NCBI GenBank assembly: GCA_043798375.1
Contig: JAZDOS010000010.1
Location: 1-55,913 of the forward strand
Reading direction: 5' to 3'
DNA length: 55,913 nucleotides
From: JAPLMI01 sp043798375
GTDB lineage: Bacteria; Omnitrophota; Gorgyraeia; 2-01-FULL-45-10
Position 1 is the stretch's first letter, and each line of letters starts with the position of its first letter. Below, piece by piece: positions 14,449-23,272 of the stretch. Under the pieces are notes generated by a model that did not search any database, had not been told where the DNA came from, and saw nothing but the letters and a program-made list of their open reading frames with translations. The translations under genes were made by a program, and so were the position numbers.

Positions 14449-15459
14449 GTGCAGAAGACGCGATACGAAATAGACCCATACAACAGGTTGATCATCGACA
14501 GGACAGGGGCCGGAAGCGGTTTGACGAAATTCCGGCAGGCCCTGGACGGCCGGTTCAAGACAGGCCAAAACAACCTCTCCTATCATGTAAAGGCCCCTCT
14601 TTCATACGGCGAAAATATCCCCAATCAGGTCAGGCTGAAAGGCGACTGGTCATTGACGGACGATCACTGCCTGCGCCTCACCCTGGATAAATCGGAAAGA
14701 TTGACATTCGGCGGCCGGATAACGCTTGAGGGCGAGATATTGGAGGTCGATCACAGTTCCCTTTTGTTCGCCGTCACGACCATCTCAAAGGAAAATACGC
14801 GATCTGCGTATATACTGAACCTAGCCGGCTCGTGGAAGGCCGATAAATTTAACAGGTTGTCTTTTCACGCGAGAAGGGAAAAGGGCGGGTGCGATATCCT
14901 GACATTGAACGGCGCGTGGGAGGTAAATAAAAACCACGAAATCATCTATCAATACGAAAAGGCGGACCTCATTACGAAGAAGAAGAGGACGCACACCCTG
15001 ACATTCAAGGGCCATTGGGATATAAGCGAAAAGGGGCGCGTATCTTATTTACTCGGCGGAGGCACCGGTTCCCTGTTCGATTTTAAGGCATCCGCCGGCG
15101 TATTCAAAGAAGATTACATCAAATATGAGGTGGGGATAGGCCTGACGAACAGGGTCCGACCTTTGACAAAGACCGTTATTCTGTATGGCAAATGGAGCCT
15201 GACAAAAGACGCATGCCTCGTTTTCGAAATTCAATACGACGACAGGAGGGCGGGGAAAATTGTTTTCGGCGCGGACGCGAAACTTACCGATAGGGGCACG
15301 GTGTCGTTCAGGCTGAAGAGCGGCATGACGAACGACGACATGGGTGTTGAATTGAAGCTGGGCCGCGATATACCTCAACTCGGCGGAGAAGCTTTCCTGC
15401 GCGCGCTTCGGTCGCGGCGGGAGTCGGCCGTCTACGCGGGCGCGGCGTGGAGATGGTAA
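14449..15459 (+). CDS. Beta-strand repeat protein, unknown function
   Basis: A 336-residue protein from GTG 14449. It is built of repeating amphipathic strands with a W-x-L/V core: NQVRLKGDWSLTDDH, LNLAGSWKADKF, LTLNGAWEVNKNHE, LTFKGHWDISEKG, VILYGKWSLTKDA, about 45 residues apart. The strand alternation and final aromatic residues (AAWRW) recall a beta barrel or beta-helix-like repeat, but there is no signal peptide, so outer-membrane insertion is doubtful. It lies 12 bp after the TauE half-protein. Similar proteins of unknown role occur in uncultured bacteria. I do not assign a function. Confidence 0.65.
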   Translation: MQKTRYEIDPYNRLIIDRTGAGSGLTKFRQALDGRFKTGQNNLSYHVKAPLSYGENIPNQVRLKGDWSLTDDHCLRLTLDKSERLTFGGRITLEGEILEVDHSSLLFAVTTISKENTRSAYILNLAGSWKADKFNRLSFHARREKGGCDILTLNGAWEVNKNHEIIYQYEKADLITKKKRTHTLTFKGHWDISEKGRVSYLLGGGTGSLFDFKASAGVFKEDYIKYEVGIGLTNRVRPLTKTVILYGKWSLTKDACLVFEIQYDDRRAGKIVFGADAKLTDRGTVSFRLKSGMTNDDMGVELKLGRDIPQLGGEAFLRALRSRRESAVYAGAAWRW

Positions 15460-15497
15460 GGGGATAAGGGAAAAACAGGGGATTACAAGGGGGGCAT

Positions 15498-16709
15498 ATG
15501 AAGATACGGATAAGGGCGATAGTTGTGTCAGCGGTTATGGCGCTATGTCTATCGGCCATGTCGGGATGCGCGACGATACGGCATCCGGTGCCGCCCGATA
15601 TGATCTATAAGGCGCAGATCGGCGGCATGAACGAGATACGGTACATAATGGGCGAGAATCATACGGCCCTGCAGGAGAACCTCCTCGAGTCGGTTAAACA
15701 GGAAAGCGCCGGGGATTACCCTGCCGGTTTCGACGGCGTAAAAGTATATCCGATGCTTGCCATATCCGGCGGCGGCGCAAACGGCGCGTACGGCGCAGGC
15801 GTATTGAAGGGTTGGTCAGAGGAAGGATCCAGGCCCGTCTTTAAGATAGTTACCGGTGTAAGCACCGGAGCGATCATCGCCCCGTTCGCGTTTCTCGGCA
15901 GGGATTACGACGACGAGCTCGAAGAATATTACACGACGATGTCGACGAAAGACGTCATGGCGCACAACCTGCCGTTTATGGCCCTCTTCGGGAATTCCCT
16001 CGGCTCTAACGGGCCGCTCGCAAGGACGATCGGACGCATTATAGATAAGGATTTCCTTGGCAAGATCGCGGCCGAACACAGGCGCGGTCGCAGGCTCCTG
16101 GTCGGCACCGTGAATCTCGATGCCCAGAGGTTTGTGATATGGGATATGGGCGCTATCGCCGCGAGGAATGACGCGGAACTTTTCCGAAAAGTCATAGTGG
16201 CGTCGGCCGCCATACCCGTTATATTCCCTCCGTCGATCTTTCACGTCCGGGCGGACGGTAAAGAGTACGACGAGCTCCACGCCGACGGCGGGACGCTGAC
16301 ACAGGTCTTCGCTACATACGAACTCCTCAACGGCATGCAGGCCGCCGCCAAAAAGATGGGCATAGACCCGTCGAAAGTAAAATCGAAGCTCTACATAATA
16401 CGGAACGGTTATATGGCGCCTACCTACAAAAAGGTGAAAGACGACCTTCAATCGCTTGCCGACCGGTCGTTCAACACAATCATCGAGGCGCAGGGTATCG
16501 GCGATGCATACAGGCTGTACACATTCGCGGAACAGAGGGGCAGTGACTATAACCTGGCATTCATACCCGCCGACTTTAAACAGCACAATAAGGAGATGTT
16601 CGATCCCGTAGAGATGAAACGGCTCTTCGAGAGAGGCTATGCGGATGCCGCAAGCGGATATAAATGGCAGAAGGTCCCGCCCGGCCTGGATACGTACCAT
16701 GGTAAGTAA
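15498..16709 (+). CDS. Patatin-like phospholipase lipoprotein
   Basis: A 403-residue putative lipoprotein: residues 1-23 form a lipoprotein signal peptide with lipobox SAMSGC (Cys24). The patatin domain (about 83-320) has the oxyanion motif GGGANGAYGAG (91-101), the nucleophile elbow GVSTG (Ser122) and the dyad Asp in DGG (263-265), so it should be an active serine lipid acyl hydrolase on the envelope. AAGGGGGGC lies before the ATG at 15498. It opens a run of envelope genes that continues with tolC and the macAB-like pair; joint function is inferred only from order. Confidence 0.9.
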   Translation: MKIRIRAIVVSAVMALCLSAMSGCATIRHPVPPDMIYKAQIGGMNEIRYIMGENHTALQENLLESVKQESAGDYPAGFDGVKVYPMLAISGGGANGAYGAGVLKGWSEEGSRPVFKIVTGVSTGAIIAPFAFLGRDYDDELEEYYTTMSTKDVMAHNLPFMALFGNSLGSNGPLARTIGRIIDKDFLGKIAAEHRRGRRLLVGTVNLDAQRFVIWDMGAIAARNDAELFRKVIVASAAIPVIFPPSIFHVRADGKEYDELHADGGTLTQVFATYELLNGMQAAAKKMGIDPSKVKSKLYIIRNGYMAPTYKKVKDDLQSLADRSFNTIIEAQGIGDAYRLYTFAEQRGSDYNLAFIPADFKQHNKEMFDPVEMKRLFERGYADAASGYKWQKVPPGLDTYHGK

Positions 16710-16779
16710 GGATGTGAAGAGATTTAAGGGAACTTTTCGTCATCGGCCATTGTCCAAGTATGTGATATCCGGCCAAGAT

Positions 16780-18099
16780 ATGAGATATGCAAAACTTTTG
16801 TTAATAATCCCGGTTTTTCTAAGCCTTACCCTTAGCGGGGCATGGGCGGAAGAGATCATTGACTGGAAGCAGTGCGTGAAAGAAGCCAAAGACCAGCACC
16901 CCGACCTGATGTCCGCCCTGGAGAAGGTTAATCAGTACAGGGCCGCTAAAGAAGTCACAAGAAGCGTCATGCTTCCCCAAATAACCGGCAACGCGAGCGA
17001 AGTTACCGCCAAGGGGGCGACTTTCGGCAGTTCGGCAGGTTCAGGCCAGAGCGATGTCGCTGTGGGCGGCGCCAAACGGCCCAAAACGACATACGAGTAT
17101 AACATAACCGGCGAACAACTTCTCTTCGACGGGTTCAAGAGCTCATACGATCTGTCGGGCGCGGAGCGGAACATCGTCTCCGCGCGGTACAATTACGACG
17201 TCACTTCCTCCAATATCAGGTTGAGGCTGAAAGCCGCTTTCGTCAATCTCCTGGCCGACCAGGAACTCGTGAAAGTCACCGAAGAGATCGAGGCCAGGCG
17301 TAAACAGAACCTCGACCTTGTGAAGCTGCGGTATGAGGGCGGCCGCGAACATAAAGGGTCGCTTCTAAGTTCGGAGGCCGACTTTGCCCAGGCCGCCTAC
17401 GAAGTCGACCAGGCAAAAAGGAATATCTACCTGTCGCAGAGGCGGCTGACGAAAGAACTGGGGCGGTTATCTTTTACGCCCATGCTGGCGAACGGCGGGC
17501 TTGAAGCCGGGGAAAAGGAGAGTCTGAGGCCCGATTTCGACAATTTGGCCCGGACGACGCCTCTTCTCCGGCAGCTCATAGCGAAAAAAGAGGCCGCCAA
17601 GTTCGGCTTAAAATCCGCTTACGCGGATTTCTTTCCCCAGGTATATATGAACACGAGCCTGGGCAATACGAACGTGGACGCGTTTCCGGATAAGAACGAA
17701 TGGTCCATCGGCGCGACACTGACGATCCCTTTCTTCGACGGGGGAAACAGGTTTGCCGCCGTCTCCCAGGCAAAGGCCGTGCTGAGCGCCGCCGTCGATG
17801 ACGAAAGGTCGGGGCGCGACGGCGTTATCTTCACGTTGTCGGACACCTGGACGAAACTGCAGGACGCCGTCGATAACGTAACGGTGCAGTGGAAGTTTCT
17901 CTACGCCGCCGAGGAACGCGCGAAGATCTCGAGGGCATTATACGCCATCGGGCTTTTGTCTTACGATAACTGGATAATAATAGAGAACAACCTCGTCCTG
18001 GCAAAGAAAACTTATGTCTTTGCCGAGGCAAACGCCCTGATCGCGGAAGCAAACTGGGTGCAGGCAAAAGGAGGAACGCTGGATTATGATAAAGAATAA
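16780..18099 (+). CDS. TolC-family outer membrane efflux protein
   Basis: A 439-residue protein from ATG 16780, chosen because it gives a clean signal peptide (RYAKLLLIIPVFLSLTLSGAWA) and removes the overlap with the patatin gene; the frame is open back to 16639. The mature part carries two OEP repeats: long helices (LRLKAAFVNLLADQELVKVTEE, about 145-190) and the second half with FFPQVYMNTSLGN and SIGATLTIPFFDGG (about 280-330). It forms the trimeric exit duct for tripartite efflux pumps. It overlaps the adaptor gene by 14 bp, so the pump genes are translationally linked. No strong ribosome-binding site is seen at 16780. Confidence 0.88.
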   Translation: MRYAKLLLIIPVFLSLTLSGAWAEEIIDWKQCVKEAKDQHPDLMSALEKVNQYRAAKEVTRSVMLPQITGNASEVTAKGATFGSSAGSGQSDVAVGGAKRPKTTYEYNITGEQLLFDGFKSSYDLSGAERNIVSARYNYDVTSSNIRLRLKAAFVNLLADQELVKVTEEIEARRKQNLDLVKLRYEGGREHKGSLLSSEADFAQAAYEVDQAKRNIYLSQRRLTKELGRLSFTPMLANGGLEAGEKESLRPDFDNLARTTPLLRQLIAKKEAAKFGLKSAYADFFPQVYMNTSLGNTNVDAFPDKNEWSIGATLTIPFFDGGNRFAAVSQAKAVLSAAVDDERSGRDGVIFTLSDTWTKLQDAVDNVTVQWKFLYAAEERAKISRALYAIGLLSYDNWIIIENNLVLAKKTYVFAEANALIAEANWVQAKGGTLDYDKE

Positions 18100-19051
18100 G
18101 CGGCTTACGGTATTTCTCGCCCTGATAGTTATGATAATCGCGATCGTTTTTATTAAGACAAGACCGAAGCCATCCGGTGAAATCATCCGGGAGATAAGGC
18201 CCGAAACAGGAAGCATCCGGACGACCATAACGTCTACCGCCACGGTCCAGCCGCAGAACAGGCTCGAGATAAAACCTCCCATCAACGGCCGTATTGACAA
18301 GATCCTGGTCAAGGAAGGCGAAGCGGTGAAAGCGGGCCAGACGCTGGCGCTCATGAGCTCCACGGAACGCGCCGCGCTTCTTGACGCGGCGAGGGCGCGC
18401 GGCCCGGAGGAGATGAAATACTGGGAGGACGTGTATAAGCCGACGCCTCTCATAGCGCCGATAGACGGCGAGGTCATTGTCTCTACCGATGAGCCGGGCC
18501 AGACCGTCACCTCGGCCGAGGCGGTGATAGTCCTGTCGGACAAATTGATCGTCCAGGCCCAGGTCGACGAGACCGATGTAGGCGGAGTCCGTGTCGGCCA
18601 GGAGGCCGTCATCAGCCTCGACGCGTATCCGAAGATAAAGGTAAACGGCAGTGTTGACCACATATACTACGAATCCAAGCTCGTAAACAATGTGACGATC
18701 TACCAGGTCGATATAGTGCCTGACACCGTACCGGAGGTATTCCGCTCCGGCATGTCGGCAACGGTCGATATCGCGGAAAAGACGAAGGATTCCGCGCTTC
18801 TTGTGCCGATCGAGGCGGTCAAAAGGAATAAGGACGGCGCCTATGTCCTTATCAGCCGCGGCAGGGGCGTCAAGCCGGAAGAACGTAAAGTCGAAGCCGG
18901 CGTTTCGGACGACAGGAACATAGAGATAATTTCCGGATTATCGAAAGACGATAAGGTTATCGTCAAGTCCCGGAAGTATGACCTGTCGACGGCTCCGAAA
19001 GGCGGAAACAATCCTCTCGTACCTTTCAGGAGAAGAAGCGGCGGCAAATAG
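18086..19051 (+). CDS. MacA/HlyD-type periplasmic adaptor with short hairpin
   Basis: A 321-residue membrane-fusion protein. Residues 7-24 form the inner-membrane anchor. The first lipoyl half is PINGRIDKILVKEGEAVKAGQTL (about 65-87) and the second is LIAPIDGEVIVSTDEPGQTV (about 122-141). Only about 30 residues lie between the halves, where MacA has a long helical hairpin of roughly 60-100 residues that meets TolC. Beta-barrel and membrane-proximal domains follow (150-300). It lies between tolC and macB, so it should bridge the two. The short hairpin could mean a different contact with the duct. The stop is 12 bp before macB. Confidence 0.85.
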   Translation: MIKNKRLTVFLALIVMIIAIVFIKTRPKPSGEIIREIRPETGSIRTTITSTATVQPQNRLEIKPPINGRIDKILVKEGEAVKAGQTLALMSSTERAALLDAARARGPEEMKYWEDVYKPTPLIAPIDGEVIVSTDEPGQTVTSAEAVIVLSDKLIVQAQVDETDVGGVRVGQEAVISLDAYPKIKVNGSVDHIYYESKLVNNVTIYQVDIVPDTVPEVFRSGMSATVDIAEKTKDSALLVPIEAVKRNKDGAYVLISRGRGVKPEERKVEAGVSDDRNIEIISGLSKDDKVIVKSRKYDLSTAPKGGNNPLVPFRRRSGGK

Positions 19052-19063
19052 CGGATAAAAGAG

Positions 19064-21028
19064 ATGATAGAGCTAAAAAATATAACCAAAACCTATAAGA
19101 CCGGCAGGGTCGGAGTGGCGGCCCTGCGGGGGGTATCTTTAAAGATAGAACCCGGAGAGTTTGTCGCCATTATGGGCCCCTCCGGCTCCGGCAAGTCTAC
19201 GCTTCTTCACCTTCTCGGTTTTCTGGACAGGCCGGATTCCGGACAATATAATTTAGGCGGAAAAGACGTAACGAAGCTTACCGATGAAGAGCTCGCTATT
19301 TTAAGAAATCACCTAATGGGTTTTATCTTCCAGCAGTTTCACCTGTTGGCCCGGGTGACGTCTCTGGAGAACGTGGAGCTTCCGCTCATCTACGCCGGAA
19401 AACGCCGCATGAAAGAAAAGGCGATAGAGAAGATCAGGGCCGTCGGCCTGTCCGCCAGGGCGGGCCACAGGCCGAATGAACTTTCCGGCGGCGAACAGCA
19501 GCGCGTCGCCATCGCCCGGTCTCTCGTGAATGAACCTCCGATTATCCTGGCCGACGAGCCGACAGGCAATCTTGATACTAAAAGCCAGGATGAGATCATG
19601 GCGATACTGGAGGGCCTTAACGCGCAGGGCAAGACGATCATACTTGTTACGCACGAAAAAGAGGTTGCCGAATACGCCGGGCGCATAATCAGCATGCGTG
19701 ACGGAAAGATAATCTCGGACGATACGATGAAGGATGTATCCGGGAAGGGCCGGCCGGTACCGGCGGATATTTCGATAGAAAATATTTTATCCGAAGGCGT
19801 TTATAAGATGAAGCGGGCGGAGCTTGCCGATCATTTCAAGCAGGCGTTCTGGTCGATAGTTTCTCATAAGATGCGGTCGATCCTTTCCATGCTCGGCATA
19901 TTAATAGGAGTTGCCGCGGTAATAGCTATGCTTGCCCTGGGCGCGGGCGCGAAAGAATCTATCTCGCAGACCCTGGCGTCGCTCGGCTCGAACCTGTTGA
20001 CGGTGAGGGCCGGTTCCCACAAAGTGCACGGCGTAGCCATGGAGGCGGGGGCGGTAACGCGTTTCACTTTCCAGGATGTCGAGGCGATCGGGAAACTTCC
20101 GGGCGTAAAAAGGGTCTCTCCGTCGGTGACCGGAAGGGCCCAGATCGTCTACGCGAACAAGAACTGGAATACCCAGGTCCAGGGCGCGGGCGCCGGTTAC
20201 GCCGAAATGCGCGCGAGCATTCCTACGATAGGAGATTTTTTTACGGATGAAGACCTGAGGGCCCGCAGGCGCGTCGTATTGCTGGGAACGACCGTGGCAA
20301 AAGAGCTTTTCGGAAACGATAACCCCGTGGATTCGACTATCAGGATTAACAGGATCACCTTTCAGGTGATAGGCCTTTTGCCGACGAAGGGCGCCGGCAT
20401 GTGGCATGATCAGGATGATTTGATCGTCATTCCTGTGACGACAGCAATGTATCGTGTTCTGGGCAAGGAGTATGTCGATTCGATAGATGTGGAAGTGGGA
20501 GAGCCGGAGCTGATGGATGAAGTTCAAAAATCGATACAGGAATTGATAATCAAAAACCATCGCCTCACAAAAAATAATGAAGACTCATTCGAGATACGGA
20601 ACATGGCGGACATACAGGCGACTTTGACGCAAGCCACCCGGACGATGACGTGGCTTCTCGGCTCCATCGCCGCGATATCGCTCCTCGTCGGAGGCATCGG
20701 AATAATGAACATAATGCTCGTCTCCGTCACCGAAAGGACGAGGGAGATAGGCCTGCGAAAAGCCGTAGGCGCCCGCGGCGCGGATATTATGGCGCAATTT
20801 ATCATAGAAGCCGTTGTGATGACATTTGCCGGCGGGTTGGCGGGCGTAGCGTTTGGTTCGGGCATCGCCGCTGCCCTGGCTTTTTTCGCGGGATGGACGA
20901 TAAAAGTGTCATTATCATCGATAATACTTGCTACGGCCTTTTCGATCGCCGTCGGCATGGTATTCGGCCTGTGGCCGGCGCGCCAGGCGTCCCTTCTTAA
21001 TCCGATCGAGGCATTGAGGTACGAATGA
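19064..21028 (+). CDS. MacB-type ABC transporter, ATPase fused to FtsX-like permease
   Basis: A 654-residue fused transporter. N-terminal ATPase: Walker A GPSGSGKST (38-46), signature LSGGEQQRVAIARSL (about 140-154), Walker B IILADEPTGNLD (about 160-171). C-terminal MacB/FtsX permease: membrane helix 272-293, a large periplasmic domain (about 300-520, MacB_PCD) and three helices near 529-555, 576-600 and 620-640. MacB works as a dimer using ATP in the cytoplasm to drive periplasmic conformational change and push substrate (macrolides, peptides or lipids in known cases) through TolC. The neighbours macA-like and tolC complete the pump. Substrate unknown. Confidence 0.93.
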   Translation: MIELKNITKTYKTGRVGVAALRGVSLKIEPGEFVAIMGPSGSGKSTLLHLLGFLDRPDSGQYNLGGKDVTKLTDEELAILRNHLMGFIFQQFHLLARVTSLENVELPLIYAGKRRMKEKAIEKIRAVGLSARAGHRPNELSGGEQQRVAIARSLVNEPPIILADEPTGNLDTKSQDEIMAILEGLNAQGKTIILVTHEKEVAEYAGRIISMRDGKIISDDTMKDVSGKGRPVPADISIENILSEGVYKMKRAELADHFKQAFWSIVSHKMRSILSMLGILIGVAAVIAMLALGAGAKESISQTLASLGSNLLTVRAGSHKVHGVAMEAGAVTRFTFQDVEAIGKLPGVKRVSPSVTGRAQIVYANKNWNTQVQGAGAGYAEMRASIPTIGDFFTDEDLRARRRVVLLGTTVAKELFGNDNPVDSTIRINRITFQVIGLLPTKGAGMWHDQDDLIVIPVTTAMYRVLGKEYVDSIDVEVGEPELMDEVQKSIQELIIKNHRLTKNNEDSFEIRNMADIQATLTQATRTMTWLLGSIAAISLLVGGIGIMNIMLVSVTERTREIGLRKAVGARGADIMAQFIIEAVVMTFAGGLAGVAFGSGIAAALAFFAGWTIKVSLSSIILATAFSIAVGMVFGLWPARQASLLNPIEALRYE

Positions 21029-21029
21029 T

Positions 21030-22097
21030 ATGAAAAGTAAGGTGTATTTCACGCCGGTGAAAGATTCAAATAACGCCGGGGACGCCGCCGCGAAGCTTAA
21101 AAAATTGATCGATAAGAGCGGGGTCATTGACGTTGTCGGCAGAGAAAATAAGGTCGCGGTGAAGATACATTTCGGCGAGAAGGGCAGCACCGGTTACGTG
21201 AGGCCCGGATTCGCGCGGGTAGTTTGCGATTCCATAACCGCGAAAGGCGCGGTTCCGTATCTGGTGGACACGAACACGCTTTACCGCGGGCATCGGACAA
21301 ATTCGAAAGACCATATCGAGACGGCCCGTGAGCACGGATTTACGAAAGACTCGACCGGCGCCAGGATCGTCATCCCGGACGACGGCAAAAAGGATGACGT
21401 CGCGGATGTGAAGATAAAAGGCAAGGTTATCCAATCGGCAAAAGTGGCGAGGTTTTTTATCGATGCCGGCGCGATCATCGCGATAAGCCATTTTAAAGGC
21501 CACATATTGACGGGATTTGGAGGGGCGCTCAAGAATATCGGGATGGGGTGCGCTACAAGGGAAGGCAAGCTCGCCCAGCATTGCGATGCGTCGCCGGTTT
21601 TTTATGAGGAGAAATGTAAAGGGTGCGGCGCGTGCGAGGCAATCTGTCCTGCGGGCGCGATCCATGTCGAAAACGATAAGGCGTCACTTGACAGGTCGAA
21701 GTGTATCGGCTGCGCGGAATGTATTGCCGCCTGCCCGGCCGCGGCCATGTTCATAGACTTCGGGGTTGGAAGCGCCGTGCAGGAGAAGATGGTTGAATAT
21801 GCCGCGGCGGTTCTTAATAATAAAAATGGCAGGCTCGGATTTTTAAATTTCGCCCTCAGGATACATCAGGAATGCGACTGCTGGGGCGAGGAGACCCCGC
21901 GGATCTCACCCGACGTCGGAATATTGGCGTCGGCCGACCCGGTAGCGATCGACAAAGCGAGCTTCGATCTCGTGAAAGGCGTTTGCGGTAAAGACGTATT
22001 TAAAGAAGCCCATCCCAACCAGGACGGCATGATACAGCTTGAATACGCCGAATCACTCGGACTGGGCTCACTCGATTACGAGCTGGTATCGCTATGA
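21030..22097 (+). CDS. DUF362 protein with two 4Fe-4S clusters
   Basis: A 355-residue DUF362-domain protein with a ferredoxin module inserted near the middle: C196-x2-C-x2-C-x3-C (CKGCGACEAIC) and C225-x2-C-x2-C-x3-C (CIGCAECIAAC), enough for two 4Fe-4S clusters. DUF362 flanks it on both sides (KVYFTPVKDSN at the start; PVAIDKASFDLV near the C-terminus). These proteins occur in anaerobes and are thought to handle electrons at low potential; the reaction is unknown. The gene starts one base after the macB stop and overlaps the glycosyltransferase gene by four bases (ATGA), placing it in the same operon. POR in this window could provide its reduced ferredoxin, which is inference. Confidence 0.88.
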   Translation: MKSKVYFTPVKDSNNAGDAAAKLKKLIDKSGVIDVVGRENKVAVKIHFGEKGSTGYVRPGFARVVCDSITAKGAVPYLVDTNTLYRGHRTNSKDHIETAREHGFTKDSTGARIVIPDDGKKDDVADVKIKGKVIQSAKVARFFIDAGAIIAISHFKGHILTGFGGALKNIGMGCATREGKLAQHCDASPVFYEEKCKGCGACEAICPAGAIHVENDKASLDRSKCIGCAECIAACPAAAMFIDFGVGSAVQEKMVEYAAAVLNNKNGRLGFLNFALRIHQECDCWGEETPRISPDVGILASADPVAIDKASFDLVKGVCGKDVFKEAHPNQDGMIQLEYAESLGLGSLDYELVSL

Positions 22098-23260
22098 AGA
22101 TTGTAAAGAAAAAAGATAGGACGAGGCTCGGGATTGACGCGAGGATCCTGTCTCAACCGATGAACGGCGTTGCCCGCCATCTAATCCTCCTCTTAAAAAG
22201 CCTCGCCAAGAAAAAAGAATTTGAGGTATTCCTCTTTTCGGACACGCCGCTCATGGAAGAGTACTCCCCATATTTTTCGGGATATCGTTTGATATTGTTC
22301 GACCGGCCCGGGTTAAAAAAATATTGGAAAAACTGGGTATTGCCGTTTCAATTATCGAAACACAGGATAGATCTTTATCATTCCGTGTGGGATAAGGGGG
22401 TCCCGCTTATTTCGCCGTGCCCCGTCGTAATGTCGATCCATGACCTTTACTCCATCTCCGGCGAGAATAAAACAGCGAAGAAGTCGAAGAAGGCCCGGAG
22501 GCGCATCGGCCTTCTTCTCGAAACGCTCAAAGCGAAAAAGATCATGACGATATCCGAAAGCACCAGGATAGAAATTATCGAAAAACTGCGCGTCCCTCCG
22601 GAGAAGGTGGTGGCCGCGTACCTGGACTGCGACAGGCAGTATATCAAAGACGCGGCTTCACGGGAAGACGGCCGGGATCTGCCTTACGGATTGGCCGCCG
22701 GCGGATATTTCATAAGCGTTGCGGGAAGGCTTGACGATGTCCGGAAAAATACCCCATTTTTGATACGGTCTTTTTCGAAGTTCCTCGGCCGTCATCCGGG
22801 CCCTGGAATTAAACTTGTCGTCGTCGGCAGTTACGATGCCTCAAGCGGGCCTTTCATCGCGTTAAAAAAACTCGCCGCCGAATACAATATAGAGAAAGAC
22901 GTCGTCTTTACCGGATATGTGCCGGACGGCGTTTTATACAATCTCATCAGGCGGAGCATCGCCGTGATATTCACCTCTACCTTCGAGGGGTTCGGTATAC
23001 CGATCCTGGAAGCGTTCGCGCTGGGGGCTCCGGTGATAACGAGCGACAGGTCCTCGATGCGCGAGATCGCTTCGGGCGGGAGCGCCCTTCTGGTGGATCC
23101 GGCATCCGAAGAGAATCTTGTCTCGGCCATGAGCTCTCTTGTCAGCGATACCTCTTTAAGAAAGAGATTGTCGGAAAACGGCCGTAAGAGGCTCGGGGAT
23201 TTCGACTGGAATATAGCTATGGAAAAAATCACGGATGTGTATTATGATATTCTCCGGTGA
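22094..23260 (+). CDS. Glycosyltransferase family 4 (GT-B fold)
   Basis: A 388-residue glycosyltransferase. The N-terminal half has the donor-independent Rossmann part (GIDARILSQPMNGVARHL; DLYHSVWDKGVPL). The C-terminal Glycos_transf_1 domain has the E-x7-E motif in EGFGIPILE (E298, E306) and DRSSMREIASGGSALLVDP, which bind the nucleotide sugar. It is a retaining enzyme that probably adds hexoses to a lipid or surface polysaccharide; acceptor not known. The ATGA overlap with the DUF362 gene and the 12-bp gap to the HD-GYP gene suggest a common transcript. Confidence 0.9.
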   Translation: MKIVKKKDRTRLGIDARILSQPMNGVARHLILLLKSLAKKKEFEVFLFSDTPLMEEYSPYFSGYRLILFDRPGLKKYWKNWVLPFQLSKHRIDLYHSVWDKGVPLISPCPVVMSIHDLYSISGENKTAKKSKKARRRIGLLLETLKAKKIMTISESTRIEIIEKLRVPPEKVVAAYLDCDRQYIKDAASREDGRDLPYGLAAGGYFISVAGRLDDVRKNTPFLIRSFSKFLGRHPGPGIKLVVVGSYDASSGPFIALKKLAAEYNIEKDVVFTGYVPDGVLYNLIRRSIAVIFTSTFEGFGIPILEAFALGAPVITSDRSSMREIASGGSALLVDPASEENLVSAMSSLVSDTSLRKRLSENGRKRLGDFDWNIAMEKITDVYYDILR

Positions 23261-23272
23261 AAGAATGAAACC

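Noticed and set aside
16639..16779. Extended N-terminus of the TolC-family protein
   Set aside because: It overlaps the patatin gene and would hide the clear signal peptide that begins at 16780.
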